A stretch of DNA of 64,000 nucleotides from Actinophytocola algeriensis (GTDB lineage Bacteria > Actinomycetota > Actinomycetes > Mycobacteriales > Pseudonocardiaceae). Location: NCBI RefSeq assembly GCF_014203735.1, contig NZ_JACHJQ010000016.1, positions 17,472 to 81,471 on the forward strand, read 5' to 3'. How positions within the stretch are numbered: position 1 is the stretch's first letter; each line of letters starts with the position of its first letter. The notes below the pieces were generated by a model. The model did not search any database. It saw only the letters and a program-made list of their open reading frames with translations, and was not told where the DNA came from. Below, in pieces: positions 1 through 9,084 of this stretch. Made by a program: the position numbers and the translations under genes.

Positions 1-1677
1 CCACGACTACCTCGGCGCCCACACCCTCGGCTTCGCCGACCTCGCGGCCACCGTCGCGCCCTACACCCCCGAGCACACCGCCGAGATCTGCCGGGTCCCC
101 GCGGCGGACCTGCGGCGCGCGGCGGAGATCTTCGGCACCTCCGGCCGCGTCCTGTCGACCGTGCTGCAGGGCTTCTACCAGTCCCACCAGGCCACCGCCG
201 CGTCCTGCCAGGTGAACAACCTGCACCTGCTGCGCGGCCTGATCGGCCGGCCCGGCTGCGGGGTCCTGCAGATGAACGGACAGCCGACCGCGCAGAACAC
301 CCGCGAGTGCGGCGCCGACGGCGACCTGCCCGGGTTCCGCAACTGGAGCAACCCCGACCATATCGACGAGCTGGCGCGCCTGTGGAACGTCGACCCCCTC
401 ACCATCCCGCACTGGGCGCCGCCCACCCACGCCATGCAGATCTGGCGCTACGCCGAACAAGGCTCCATCAAGTTCCTGTGGATCTCCGCGACCAACCCCG
501 CGGTCTCGCTGCCGGACCTGTCCCGCATCCGCGACATCCTGCGCCGCGAGGACCTGTTCGTCGTCGCGCAGGACGGTCACCGAGACCACCGAGACCACCG
601 AGCTGGCCGACGTGGTCCTGCCCGCCGCGCTGTGGGGCGAGAAGCAGGGCAGCTTCACCAACGTCAACCGCACCGTGCACCTGTCGGAGAAGGCGGTCGA
701 ACCGCCCGGCGAGGCACGCAGCGACCTGGACATCTTCCTCGACTACGCGCGACGCATGGACTTCCGCGACAAAGGACGGCAACCCCCTGATCCGGTGGTC
801 CGACCCCGAGGGCGCGTTCCGGGCCTGGCAGGAGTGCAGCCGCGGCAGGCCCTGCGACTACACCGGGCTGTCCTACGACAAGCTGCGCGGTGGCAGCGGC
901 ATCCCGTGGCCCTGCGACGAGGACCACCCCGACGGCTGCGACCGGCTCTACGCCGACGGCGTGTTCCCCACCGACCCGACCGTGTGCGAGGCCTTCGGCC
1001 ACGACCTGATCACCGGCGGCGCGGTCGAACCCGACCGGTACAAAGCCATGCGGCCCAACGGGAGGGCGTTCCTCAAGGCCGCCCCGTACCTGCCGCTGCC
1101 GGAAGGCCCCGACGACGAGCACCCGCTGCTGGCCACCAGCGGCCGCACCGCCTACCACTTCCACACCCGCACCAAGACCGGCCGCTCCCGGCGGCTGCAC
1201 CGGGCCGCGCCCGGCCCGTGGGTCGAGCTGTCCGCCCACGACGCCGCCGAACTCGGGGTCACCGAGGGGGACGTGGTCCGCGTGACCTCCCCGCGCGGCA
1301 CCGTCGAGGCCCCCGCCCGCATCGGCCGCGGACGCGACGGCGTGGTCTTCCTCCCCTTCCACTTCGGCTACTGGGACACCGCCGGCGAGGACCACACGCG
1401 GGCCGCGAACGAGCTGACCATCACCGAGTGGGACCCGGTCTCCAAGCAACCGCTGTTCAAGCTCGCGGCCGTCCGGGTCGAGAAGGTCGCCGACGGCCGG
1501 AGCCCGGCGCCCGCACCCACCACGACCGCGTCGGCCCCCGCCGACGGATCGGCCGTTCCCCCGACCCGTGGCGATGACGACGTGCGGGAGGACATCGACG
1601 TGGCGGAACCGCCGGAATCGCCACCCACCCCCGGTCACGTCCCGAACGTGCCCCAGCCCGCGACCAGGGAGGCGTGA
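1..1677 (+). pseudogene. Molybdopterin oxidoreductase (formate dehydrogenase/nitrate reductase type), 5' cut by window edge, two frameshifts
   Basis: The gene is already open at base 2 and ends with a stop at 1677. The first part (to about 575) has the family's core segment with NNLHLLRG and GCGVLQMNGQPTAQNTRECG. A second frame gives ADVVLPAALWGEKQGSFTN, and the third frame from about 775 gives the C-terminal molybdopterin-dinucleotide-binding domain (HPLLATSGRTAYHFHTRTKT, FLPFHFGYWD). The second shift is at a GACAAAGGAC stretch where one A fewer restores KDGNPLIRW, which looks like a base error rather than old decay. The family transfers electrons to or from formate, nitrate or similar substrates with a bis-MGD cofactor; the substrate cannot be read here. 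A Pro/Ala/Thr-rich acidic tail of about 60 residues follows the catalytic domain. Confidence 0.8.
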
Positions 1678-1680
1678 GCG

Positions 1681-2138
1681 ATGCACCTGGCGACCTACCT
1701 CGGCCTGCTGCACACGTCACTGGAGACCCTTGCCGACGCCTATCGGGAGGTGGGCTGCGGCCACCGCGAGGAACCGGACGTCGCCCACACCTGCGCGGTG
1801 CTCGCCGGCCGGATCGACGACCAGCTGGCACAGCTCGGCCCCGTGGTGGAACGCTACGGCGAGCACCGCGAACAGGAACCGGAACGCCTGCACGCCACCG
1901 GCCTCGAGTCCATCGCACCGGCCCCGTCGGCCTGTTGCGCGACCTCCAGGACCTGTACATGCTCACCTCGCTCACCGAGATGACCTGGACCGTCGTCGGG
2001 CAGGCCGCCCAAGGGCTGCGCGACCACGAACTGCTCGACATCGTCAGTGCCGCGGAACAGGACACCACCCGCCACCTGGGGTGGCTGCGCACTCGCATCA
2101 AGCAGAGCGCACCCCAGGCCCTGATCGCGGCGAGGTGA
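1681..2138 (+). pseudogene. Small helical protein of unknown function, one frameshift
   Basis: ATG at 1681 lies directly after the oxidoreductase stop. The first frame reads MHLATYLGLLHTSLETLADA to about 1915, then a one-base shift leads into LLRDLQDLYMLTSLTEMTWT and a stop at 2138. The joined product would be about 150 residues, predicted all-helical with His and Glu residues spaced as in ferritin-like bundles. No family is recognised with confidence. Tight spacing to both neighbours suggests one transcript with the oxidoreductase and the HPP gene. Confidence 0.5.
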
Positions 2139-2142
2139 GCTG

Positions 2143-2685
2143 ATGGCCGACGACCCTGGCGGTGCCCTGGGCGCCGCGGAACGCCGCGCGGGTCGCTTGG
2201 GCGCCGCGGGCTACGCCTTCGCCCTCTGCCTGGTCGCCCTGGCCGCGGCCGGCGCGATCGGGCTGCTCGTGAAACAGCCCTACCTGTTCCCCAGCCTCGG
2301 CCCGACCGTGATGCTGTTCTTCGAGTCCCCGACCCACAAGTCCGCGACACCCCGCAGCACCCTCATCGGCCACGGTGTCGCACTGCTGGCCGGAGTGGGT
2401 TGTCTCGTGGTGTTCGGGCTCACCGACCACCCACCGGTGATCCAGGAGGGACTCACCCCGGCACGCATCGGCGCCGCCGCACTGTCAGTCGCGCTCACCG
2501 CACTGGTCCTGCGGCTCCTCAGCTGCCCGCACCCACCGGCCGGGGCGACCACGCTGATCGTCAGCCTCGGCCTGCTCACCTCGACCAGTGAACTGCTCGC
2601 CATCGCCGCCGGCGTCGTCCTGGTCACCGTCCTGGCCGTCGCCCTCAACCGGGTCCTCGGCGTACGACAACCGATCTGGTCCTGA
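2143..2685 (+). CDS. HPP family integral membrane protein
   Basis: 180 residues with four predicted membrane segments (about 22-42, 66-86, 104-124, 150-170). The family signature is present as SCPHPPAGATTLIVSLG around residue 125, and GPTVMLFFESP in the first half is also typical. HPP proteins are small membrane proteins, some linked to nitrite transport in other bacteria, which would fit a neighbouring nitrate-reductase-like enzyme; that link is inference. The ATG follows the previous stop by 4 bases. A damaged second copy of this gene sits at about 5073-5342. Confidence 0.8.
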   Translation: MADDPGGALGAAERRAGRLGAAGYAFALCLVALAAAGAIGLLVKQPYLFPSLGPTVMLFFESPTHKSATPRSTLIGHGVALLAGVGCLVVFGLTDHPPVIQEGLTPARIGAAALSVALTALVLRLLSCPHPPAGATTLIVSLGLLTSTSELLAIAAGVVLVTVLAVALNRVLGVRQPIWS

Positions 2686-2789
2686 AACTCGCACCCGCGA
2701 GCCAGCGCGCCGTTCAGGAAACCGAGGACCGCGTGAGGGCCTGGCCGCGACCGGCTCGTCATCCCGACCGGACAGCGGCGCACGTTCCG

Positions 2790-3360
2790 TCAAGCGTCCT
2801 CGCGGTCAGGGTTCTCCAGGCGGAAGAAGTTGCTGGGTGAGCCGTCGCTGCGTTCCTCCTGGTAGATGAAGTTCAGCCGGCGCTGGTCGAACGTGGCGAA
2901 CCACTCGTCCCAGTCGACCTGGCGCAACTTGTCCCCGCCGTAGCCGGGGAAGTCGAACCGCAGCACCCCGGGGTGGTCACCGTGCTCGGTGCCCTCCACC
3001 GTTGCCGGCACCGCGTCACGCTGCTCCGCCCACTGCCGGATCACGTCGTGGCCGGTGGTCACCAGGCTGCGGCCGGCGCTCCGGGTCGTCGTCGGTCGAG
3101 GTGATCTCCTGGGAGTACTTCAGCGACTTCGACGTGCCGGGGTCAGTGCGCACACCGCCGCCCCCACCGCCACCGGTGTCGTCCCCACCGCCACCCCGGC
3201 CGCCGACGGCGTGCACGAGTTCCTCCTTGCGCAGGTCGGAGACACCGAAGACGTCGAGTTCCCAGGCCTTGGACCGCAGCTCGTCGACCTTCATCTCCCG
3301 CAGGTCAGTCTCGTTGACGTCGAGGGTGTTCGGGGTCTGGTTCCCTGGTTGTTCAGCCAT
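2790..3360 (-). pseudogene. Rho N-terminal (SAP-like) domain protein, frameshifted
   Basis: Reading starts at the ATG at 3360 (MAEQPGNQTPNT). Residues about 10-45 form a Rho_N/SAP-like nucleic-acid-binding motif (MKVDELRSKAWELDVFGVSD), followed by a Gly-rich linker of about 20 residues. Near 3075 one missing base breaks the frame: DDDPERRP continues in the next frame as RSLVTTGHDVIRQWAE and runs to a stop at 2790 (FDFPGYGGDKLRQVDWDEWF). From memory of similar actinobacterial proteins both halves belong to one protein of about 190 residues. The C-terminal half could also be read as a separate 90-residue protein starting at 3062. Function unknown; nucleic-acid binding is inferred. Confidence 0.6.
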
Positions 3361-3506
3361 GGCACCGGCGTGCCCGAGGGCCCTCGACGTATGCCAGCCA
3401 TGCGACCCGTGTGGAAACCTCACACCTTCGGGGAGTTGTGACCCATCCCGGTACAGGAGCTGAGCCACTGCTCCGGCAAGCTGTGTGGCACAGGGTCCGT
3501 CCTTTC

Positions 3507-3914
3507 TCAACTGATGGTGGCGAGCAGGTCGCGGCAGGCCTGCTCACATGCCCGGCACGCTTCGGCGCAGATCCGGCAGTGCTCGTGCATCCCGGCGTGC
3601 GATCCGCACTCGTCGCCGCAGGACTTGCACACGGTGGCACAGGTCTCCAGCAGCGTGCGGCTGATGTTGGCGTCGTAGCCGGTGTGCCGGGACAGCACCC
3701 GTGCGGTCGCGGCGCAGACGTCCGCGCAGTCCATGTTGGTCCGTATGCACTTGGTCAGGTCGGCGACCGACTTCTCGCTGAGGCAGGCGTCCGCGCAGGC
3801 GGTGCAGGCCGCAGCGCAGGCGACGATGGCGTCGATCGTGGCCGCGAGCTTCGCACGGTCCAGGTTGATCTCCGCGGGGTAGGTCTCGAGCATCGGCATG
3901 GTCGTGCTGGTCAT
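3507..3914 (-). CDS. Four-helix-bundle copper-binding protein (DUF326/Csp-like)
   Basis: 135 residues with many Cys pairs on helical faces: IVACAAACTACADACL, CIRTNMDCADVCAAT, ETCATVCKSCGDECG, EHCRICAEACRACEQACRD. This is the pattern of cytosolic copper-storage proteins and DUF326 ferredoxin-like proteins, which load Cu(I) into the core of a four-helix bundle. No signal peptide or Tat motif is seen, so a cytosolic location is likely. It stands alone; no CsoR or copper ATPase gene is nearby. Confidence 0.8.
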   Translation of the reverse strand: MTSTTMPMLETYPAEINLDRAKLAATIDAIVACAAACTACADACLSEKSVADLTKCIRTNMDCADVCAATARVLSRHTGYDANISRTLLETCATVCKSCGDECGSHAGMHEHCRICAEACRACEQACRDLLATIS

Positions 3915-4077
3915 GGCTCTCCTCTGTCGGTGACGTTCCGAGATGCCTTCCTGGCTCCGCCTGCGCTTCCGGGCCTACCCGGTCCCGAGCCGGGTGAACC
4001 GCGCGACTACCTGGCGGTTGCCTGACGATCCCGTTCCCCGAGGGGGTAGGCCGTCGGACGTCGGGTAGTCCGGCAGG

Positions 4078-4238
4078 ATGCGTGCATCGACGGTCGAACC
4101 CGGTCAGAGCGGACCCAGCAGGTCGCCGAGGTACCGGAACCGCACCCGGGTGAGGCGCGGTGCTGGCGGAGGGCCTGGCATTGGGTGTGTGCGGCACGGA
4201 CAAGGAGATCGCGCGGGGCGAGTACGGTCTCGCCGGCA
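4078..4238 (+). pseudogene. Remnant: N-terminus of a zinc-dependent glucose 1-dehydrogenase
   Basis: MRASTVEPGQSG at 4078 and, after frameshifts, LAEGLALGVCGTDKEIARGE match the first ~45 residues of glucose 1-dehydrogenase-type medium-chain dehydrogenases, where the Cys in CGTD is a zinc ligand. The match stops at about 4235 and changes directly into a glycoside hydrolase C-terminus, so the rest of the gene is gone. Confidence 0.55.
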
Positions 4239-4507
4239 CCGGCCGTCACCAGGAAGCGCGGGCGCTGTTCGACAGGCTGCTCGACCTGCGCAACGACGTC
4301 GGCCTGCTCAGCGAGAAGTACGACCCGGCCACCGGCAGACAGGTCGGCAACACCCCGCAGGCGTTCAGCATGGTCGGGTTGATCAACAGCGCCCGCCAGC
4401 TCACCGGGAGCCACACCACCACCTCCGCCTCCCGGGAACGACAACACCTCGACCCCCACCGGGAACGCCCCTCCACCCCGCCCTTGACCGAACCAGTTCC
4501 GGAGTGA
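4239..4507 (+). pseudogene. Remnant: C-terminus of a GH15 glucoamylase-type glycosidase
   Basis: EARALFDRLLDLRNDVGLLS and TPQAFSMVGLINSARQL are typical for the end of GH15 (alpha,alpha)-barrel enzymes, where such helices close the barrel. Only about 85 residues remain, in frame with the dehydrogenase fragment upstream. The stop at 4507 lies 7 bases before the next ATG. A large deletion that removed the rest of both genes explains it best. Confidence 0.6.
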
Positions 4508-4514
4508 GCCAACG

Positions 4515-5038
4515 ATGTTCTTCGACAGCTGGTCCGGCGTCGGCCGCGTCGCCCTTCTCGGCGCCCTCGCCTACCTGGCCGTAGTGGTCGCGCTCCGCCT
4601 GTCCGGCAAACGGACGTTGGCGAAGATGAACGCCTTCGACCTCGTGGTCACCGTCGCCCTGGGGTCGACCCTCGCGACCATCCTGCTCACCCAACAGGTC
4701 GCCCTCCTGGAAGGCGTTACCGCACTGGCCGTCCTCGTGGTCCTGCAGTTCCTGGTCGCGTGGCTCGCGGCCCGGTCGTCCACCGTAAGGAAGGCGGTCA
4801 AGTCACAGCCCTCCTACCTCCTCCACCGAGGCCGACTCCTGCCCGAAGCACTGCGCGCCCACCGCGTGACCGAGGACGAGGTGCACCAGCAGTCCGTGCA
4901 CAGGGCATCGGCGACCTCGACACCGTCGACGCCGTGGTCCTGGAGACCGACGGCAGCTTCAGCGTGATCACCACCAGCAGCGCCGGATCCCGCAGCGCCC
5001 TCGCGAACGTGGCGGTCCCGGCGGAGCGACCGCGTTGA
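4515..5038 (+). pseudogene. DUF421 (YetF-type) membrane protein, one frameshift
   Basis: MFFDSWSGVGRVALLGALAY at 4515 leads into three membrane helices and the DUF421 hallmark RLSGKRTLAKMNAFDLVVTV. After the soluble-domain start (LLHRGRLLPEALRAHRVTED) the frame is lost near 4893. The next frame continues GIGDLDTVDAVVLETDGSFS to a stop at 5038, with the GxL-VxAVVLETDG-SVI pattern of the family's C-terminal domain. Restoring one base would give about 174 residues. Function in actinomycetes unknown; in Bacillus, YetF-type proteins occur in spore or membrane stress settings. Confidence 0.7.
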
Positions 5039-5072
5039 GCCCCGTCGGCGATACGTCGGCTCGTAGGCCTCT

Positions 5073-5342
5073 CCCCCGAACACGAGGCACGACCGCACAC
5101 TGATCGGCCACGGTGTCGCGCTGCTGGCCCGGGGCCGGGTGCCTTGTGGTGTTCGAGCTCACCGACCACCCACCGGTCATCTAGAAGGCCTCACCCCAGC
5201 ACTCATCGGCACCGCCGCCCTGTCGGTCGCGCTCATCTCGACCGACGAACTGCTCGCCATCGCCGCCAGCGTCGGCCTGGTCACCCTCCTGTCCGTCGCC
5301 CTCAACCGGGCCCTCGGCATGCGACAACCCTTCTGGTCCTGA
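5073..5342 (+). pseudogene. Damaged second copy of the HPP gene
   Basis: The DNA from about 5073 matches the HPP gene at 2143-2685 from its residue ~62 onward (ACTGATCGGCCACGGTGTCG against CCTCATCGGCCACGGTGTCG). It ends identically in style: ALNRALGMRQPFWS against ALNRVLGVRQPIWS. The 5' third is absent, a frameshift lies near 5130, and the segment holding the CPHPPAG signature has been deleted, joining ALSVALI to STDELLAIAA. It cannot make a working HPP protein. A 67-residue open frame (5139-5342) remains. Confidence 0.7.
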
Positions 5343-5435
5343 CCTCCGTCGTCTGACGACCGGAGTGTCGGTGGCCTATGGTGTGTGATCACGACGAGGG
5401 AAGGCTCGTGATCGGACGGAGGGAGTTGACACGTC

Positions 5436-6188
5436 GTGCCCGCCGACATGAGCGATGACGATCGTGTGCGCACCGGCCACGAGGAGGACGCCGCGCTGGA
5501 CGGCGGTCGGTGGAACGAGATCGCGGTCCAGCTCACCGACGTGGCGCGGGCACTGCACGACCAGGACAATCCGCAGGACACACTGGACGAGATCGTCCGC
5601 AGCGCGGTGGCCCTCATCCCCGGGGCCCGGCACGCGGGGATCATGATGGTTCTCGGTCGGCAGGAGGTCCGGACCGTCGCCGGAGACGACGACATCGTCG
5701 GCAAGGTCGACCAGGCCCAGTACGAGACCAGCCAGGGCCCGTGCCTGGACGCGCTGTACGAACACAAGACCGTCAGCATGCCGGATCTGGCGGCCGAGGG
5801 CCGGTGGCCGGCGTTCACGGAACGGGCACGCGCGCTCGGGGTGGCGAGCATGCTGTCCTTCCAGCTCTTCGTCACCGAACGTGACCTCGGCGCGCTCAAC
5901 CTCTACTCGGCCGAGCAGCACGGTTTCGACGACGAGTCCGAGCAGGTCGGACTGATGTTCGCCGCCCATGCCGCGGTCGCCCTGTCCAACGCACAACAAC
6001 AGCAGCAGTTGGGTCGGGCCGTCCACACCCGCGACATCATCGGCCAGGCCAAGGGCATCCTCATGGAACGCTACAAGATCAACGCCGAGCAGGCGTTCAC
6101 GCTGCTGGTCCGCACCAGCCAGCATGCCAACGTCAGGCTCCGTGAGCTCGCCGAGAAACTCGTGCAGACCGGCGAGCTGACCATCTGA
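5436..6188 (+). CDS. GAF-ANTAR regulator
   Basis: 250 residues from the GTG at 5436, chosen because GGACGGAGGG lies about 13 bases upstream. A GAF domain spans about 30-165 with the QYETSQGPCLDA motif common in this group. A C-terminal ANTAR domain (about 175-240) has the conserved RDIIGQAKGILMERYKINAE and a helical tail. ANTAR domains bind paired hairpins in nascent RNA and prevent termination; GAF is the likely sensor. No partner kinase is adjacent. It belongs to the same family as the array at 25.9-29.7 kb. Confidence 0.9.
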   Translation: MPADMSDDDRVRTGHEEDAALDGGRWNEIAVQLTDVARALHDQDNPQDTLDEIVRSAVALIPGARHAGIMMVLGRQEVRTVAGDDDIVGKVDQAQYETSQGPCLDALYEHKTVSMPDLAAEGRWPAFTERARALGVASMLSFQLFVTERDLGALNLYSAEQHGFDDESEQVGLMFAAHAAVALSNAQQQQQLGRAVHTRDIIGQAKGILMERYKINAEQAFTLLVRTSQHANVRLRELAEKLVQTGELTI

Positions 6189-6212
6189 TCTGAACCGGCA
6201 CCACGCCGTCCC

Positions 6213-7480
6213 TCACCGGTTGTGACCACGCGTCTCGTCACCTGGATGTGCGGGCGTCGAGGGGTCGCCCTCGTCGGGGGTGCCGGGCAGGTTGTCGGGG
6301 GGTTCGACGCGCAGGGCCTTGGCGATCGGCACGTCGGTCGACGAGTGGAGCACGATCGAGAGTGCGATGGTGACCGCGACGAGGTCGAACACGTGGTGGG
6401 CGTCCGGGATGCCCGCCTGGACGGCGAGCAGGCCGTAGACGACCGAGGCGAACCCCTTGGGACCGAACCAGGCCGCGACCGTGCGCTGCTGCCACGGGAG
6501 CGAGGTGCGCAGCAGCGACAGGAGCATGGCGGCCGGTCGCACCACCAGGATGGCGAGCACGGCGATCGCCCAGTCCCCGACCGACAGGTCCGCGATGCGG
6601 TCCGTGGTGATAAGCGCTCCGAACACGAGCAGCGCGGCGAATTTGGTGGTCTCCGACAGCAGGTCGCCGAAGCGTTCGAACCGTTCGGCGGCCACCGGGT
6701 CGAGGCTCGCCATCGTCGAGCCCGCGGCGAACGCGGCCAGGTAGGGGTTGGCGTGGGTGAGGTCGCAGGCCGCGTACACGACCACACCGATCGCAGGGGG
6801 CCGAGTGCCTGGAGCCGCGGTTCGGCGGTGAGGACCGGCAACCGCCAGGCCAGGGTCACCGCCGCCGGGACGGCGAGGCCGATTGCCAGGCCGATCAGCA
6901 GTTCCAGCGCGACGGTGCCGAGGTGTGGCTGGTGGTGGGTGGCGGTGGCGAGGAAGATCAGCACGAACGGCAGCGCGAGGCCGTCGTTGAGGCCGGACTC
7001 GACGTTGAGCAGGCGCCGCAGCCGCAGCGGCACGTCCGCGCGGCCCACGATCGCGGCGGCGAACACCGGGTCGGTCGGCGAGAGGATCGCACCGACGAGG
7101 AACGCCGTGGGCCAGTCCAGCCCGGCGAGGAAGTGGGCGGGGACGGCGATGCCGACCATCGTGAGCGGCATGGCCAGCCCGAGTGCCCGCCCCGACAGCC
7201 GCCACGCGTCGCGCAGCGCGGGCAGGCAGGCGCGTTGGCCGTCGGTGAACAGCACCGTGAACAGCGCGATGTCGGCGAACGCCGCGACGAACGGGCTGTC
7301 GGAGGGGATGTCGACGACGCCGAACCCGCCCTGGCCGAGCAACGCGCCCGCCGCGAGGAACAGCAGTGCGGTCGACAGGATGGTCCTGGCCGCGAGTCCC
7401 GACAGTGACACACTGATCAGCAGCACGATCCCGAACGCCAGCACCAGCGCCACCGGCCACCCCTCTCCACGTCCGCGCAC
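6213..7480 (-). pseudogene. Monovalent cation:proton antiporter (CPA1/NhaP type), one frameshift
   Basis: The 5' half (7480 down to about 6800) carries 6-7 membrane segments and the typical GAILSPTDPVFAAAIV and NVESGLNDGLALPFV motifs, the latter holding the ion-binding Asp region. Near 6800 the frame is lost after RLQALGPL. The adjoining frame continues AIGVVVYAACDLTHANPYLA and AWFGPKGFASVVYGLL to a stop at 6213. One base change would give about 420 residues, the normal length. The start could also be the GTG at 7453, which has GAGAGGGG just upstream. Exchange of Na+ or K+ for H+ is the family role. It converges with the GAF-ANTAR gene. Confidence 0.75.
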
Positions 7481-7570
7481 AGCGGGTTCCGGGGACGGGG
7501 CTTCCCGGGTCCGGGCGACGGAAACCGGGCGCGGGGGTTGGGTGGGCCCGCACCGGGAACTGCTGACCGC

Positions 7571-8083
7571 ATGGACGCCGCCATCTCCCTGACCGTGGAC
7601 GGCGAGGGCTACCGCCTCACCGTGGACACGAGGACCACCCTGCTCGACGCGCTGCGGGACCGGCTGGGCAACATTAGCCCGAAGAAGGGCTGCGACCACG
7701 GCCAGTGCGGTGCCTGCACAGTGCTGCTGGATGGGCGGCGGGTGCTGGCCTGTCTCGTCCTCGCCGCCACCGTGGGCGGCGCCGAGGTCACCACCGCCTC
7801 GGGACTGGCCGAAGGGGACACCCCGCACCCGGTGCAGCGCGCGTTCCTGGACCACGACGCGTTCCAGTGCGGCTACTGCACGCCGGGCCAGGTCTGCTCC
7901 GCGGTCGGCATGCTGGACGAGGTCGCCGCCGGGTGGCCCAGCCACGCCACCACCGACCTCACCGCCGAACCGCGGCTCTCGCAGGCCGAGATCAGCGAGC
8001 GGATGGCCGGCAACCTGTGCCGGTGCGCCGCCTACGTCAACATCGTGCCCGCGATCGAGCAGGCGGCAGGGGAGGTCCGGTGA
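7571..8083 (+). CDS. Xanthine/aldehyde oxidase-type [2Fe-2S] subunit
   Basis: 171 residues. The N-terminal plant-type ferredoxin domain has GCDHGQCGACTVLLDG (first cluster). The C-terminal helical [2Fe-2S] domain has QCGYCTPGQ and NLCRCAAY (second cluster). This is the small subunit of the three-subunit molybdenum hydroxylases (YagT/CoxS type). Start chosen at MDAAISLTVDGEG. Its last bases overlap the GTG of the FAD subunit (GTGA), so the three genes are translationally coupled. Confidence 0.92.
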   Translation: MDAAISLTVDGEGYRLTVDTRTTLLDALRDRLGNISPKKGCDHGQCGACTVLLDGRRVLACLVLAATVGGAEVTTASGLAEGDTPHPVQRAFLDHDAFQCGYCTPGQVCSAVGMLDEVAAGWPSHATTDLTAEPRLSQAEISERMAGNLCRCAAYVNIVPAIEQAAGEVR

Positions 8084-9084
8084 AACCGTTCACCCTGGCC
8101 ACGCCAACCGACGCGGATGAGGCCGTCCGGCTGGTGGCGGACGACCCGGACGCCGCGTTCCTCGGCGGCGGCACGAACCTCGTCGACCACCTCAAGCTCG
8201 GTGTCGCGACCCCCGGCGCCCTCGTCGACATCACCCGCGCCACCTCGGCGGAGATCACCGACCTGCCGGACGGCGGCCCGCGGGTCGGCGCCGCGGTCCG
8301 CAACGGCGACTTCACGGCCGACCGGCGGGCCCGCGAGCGCTACCCGCTGATCGTGCAGTCGGTGCTGGCCGGTGCGTCCGGGCAGCTGCGCAACATGGCC
8401 ACGATCGGCGGGAACCCTTTGCAGCGCACCCGCTGCGTCTACTTCCAGGACGTGACCACCCCCTGCAACAAGCGCGAACCGGGCTCCGGGTGCGGCGCGC
8501 ACGGCGGCTACACCCGCTACCACGCCATCCTCGGCGCCTCCGAGCACTGCATCGCGACGCACCCGTCGGACCTGGCGGTCGCGCTGGCCGCGGTCGACGC
8601 CACCGTGCGCGTGCTCGGTGCCGACGGCGAACGCACGATCCCGTTCACCGACCTGCACCGCCTGCCCGGCGACGCACCGGAGCGGGACACCACCCTCGCG
8701 CACGGCGAGCTGATCACGGCCATCGACCTGCCCGCCCTGCCCATGGCCCGCCGCTCGCTGTACCGGAAGGTGCGCGACCGCGCCTCCTACGCCTTCGCGC
8801 TGGTCAGCGTCGCCGCCGCGATCGAGCTGGACGGCGATCGGATCAGTGACGTGCGCATCGCCCTCGGCGGGGTCGCGCACAAGCCCTGGCGGGCCCACCG
8901 CGCCGAGGCCGTGCTCCGCGGCGCGCGACCGCTCGAGGAGACCTTCGAGACGGCGGCCGCGGCGGAACTCGCCGACGCCCGCCCGCTGGACGGTGTCGAC
9001 GGCGGCAACGGCTTCAAGACCACCCTCGCCGCCCGGACGATCGTCGCCGCCCTGCGCGACCTGACCGAAGGAGCCCGGTCATGA
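8080..9084 (+). CDS. Xanthine/aldehyde oxidase-type FAD-binding subunit (YagS-like)
   Basis: 334 residues. An FAD-binding PCMH domain at the N-terminus has FLGGGTNLVDHLKLG and NMATIGGNPLQRTRC; a CO-dehydrogenase flavoprotein C-terminal domain follows (residues ~225-330). The insert CVYFQDVTTPCNKREPGSGC holds the extra cysteines that in YagS-type subunits bind a [4Fe-4S] cluster. GTG start at 8080 overlaps the previous stop by 4 bases. It passes electrons from the small subunit to an external acceptor. Confidence 0.92.
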   Translation: MKPFTLATPTDADEAVRLVADDPDAAFLGGGTNLVDHLKLGVATPGALVDITRATSAEITDLPDGGPRVGAAVRNGDFTADRRARERYPLIVQSVLAGASGQLRNMATIGGNPLQRTRCVYFQDVTTPCNKREPGSGCGAHGGYTRYHAILGASEHCIATHPSDLAVALAAVDATVRVLGADGERTIPFTDLHRLPGDAPERDTTLAHGELITAIDLPALPMARRSLYRKVRDRASYAFALVSVAAAIELDGDRISDVRIALGGVAHKPWRAHRAEAVLRGARPLEETFETAAAAELADARPLDGVDGGNGFKTTLAARTIVAALRDLTEGARS

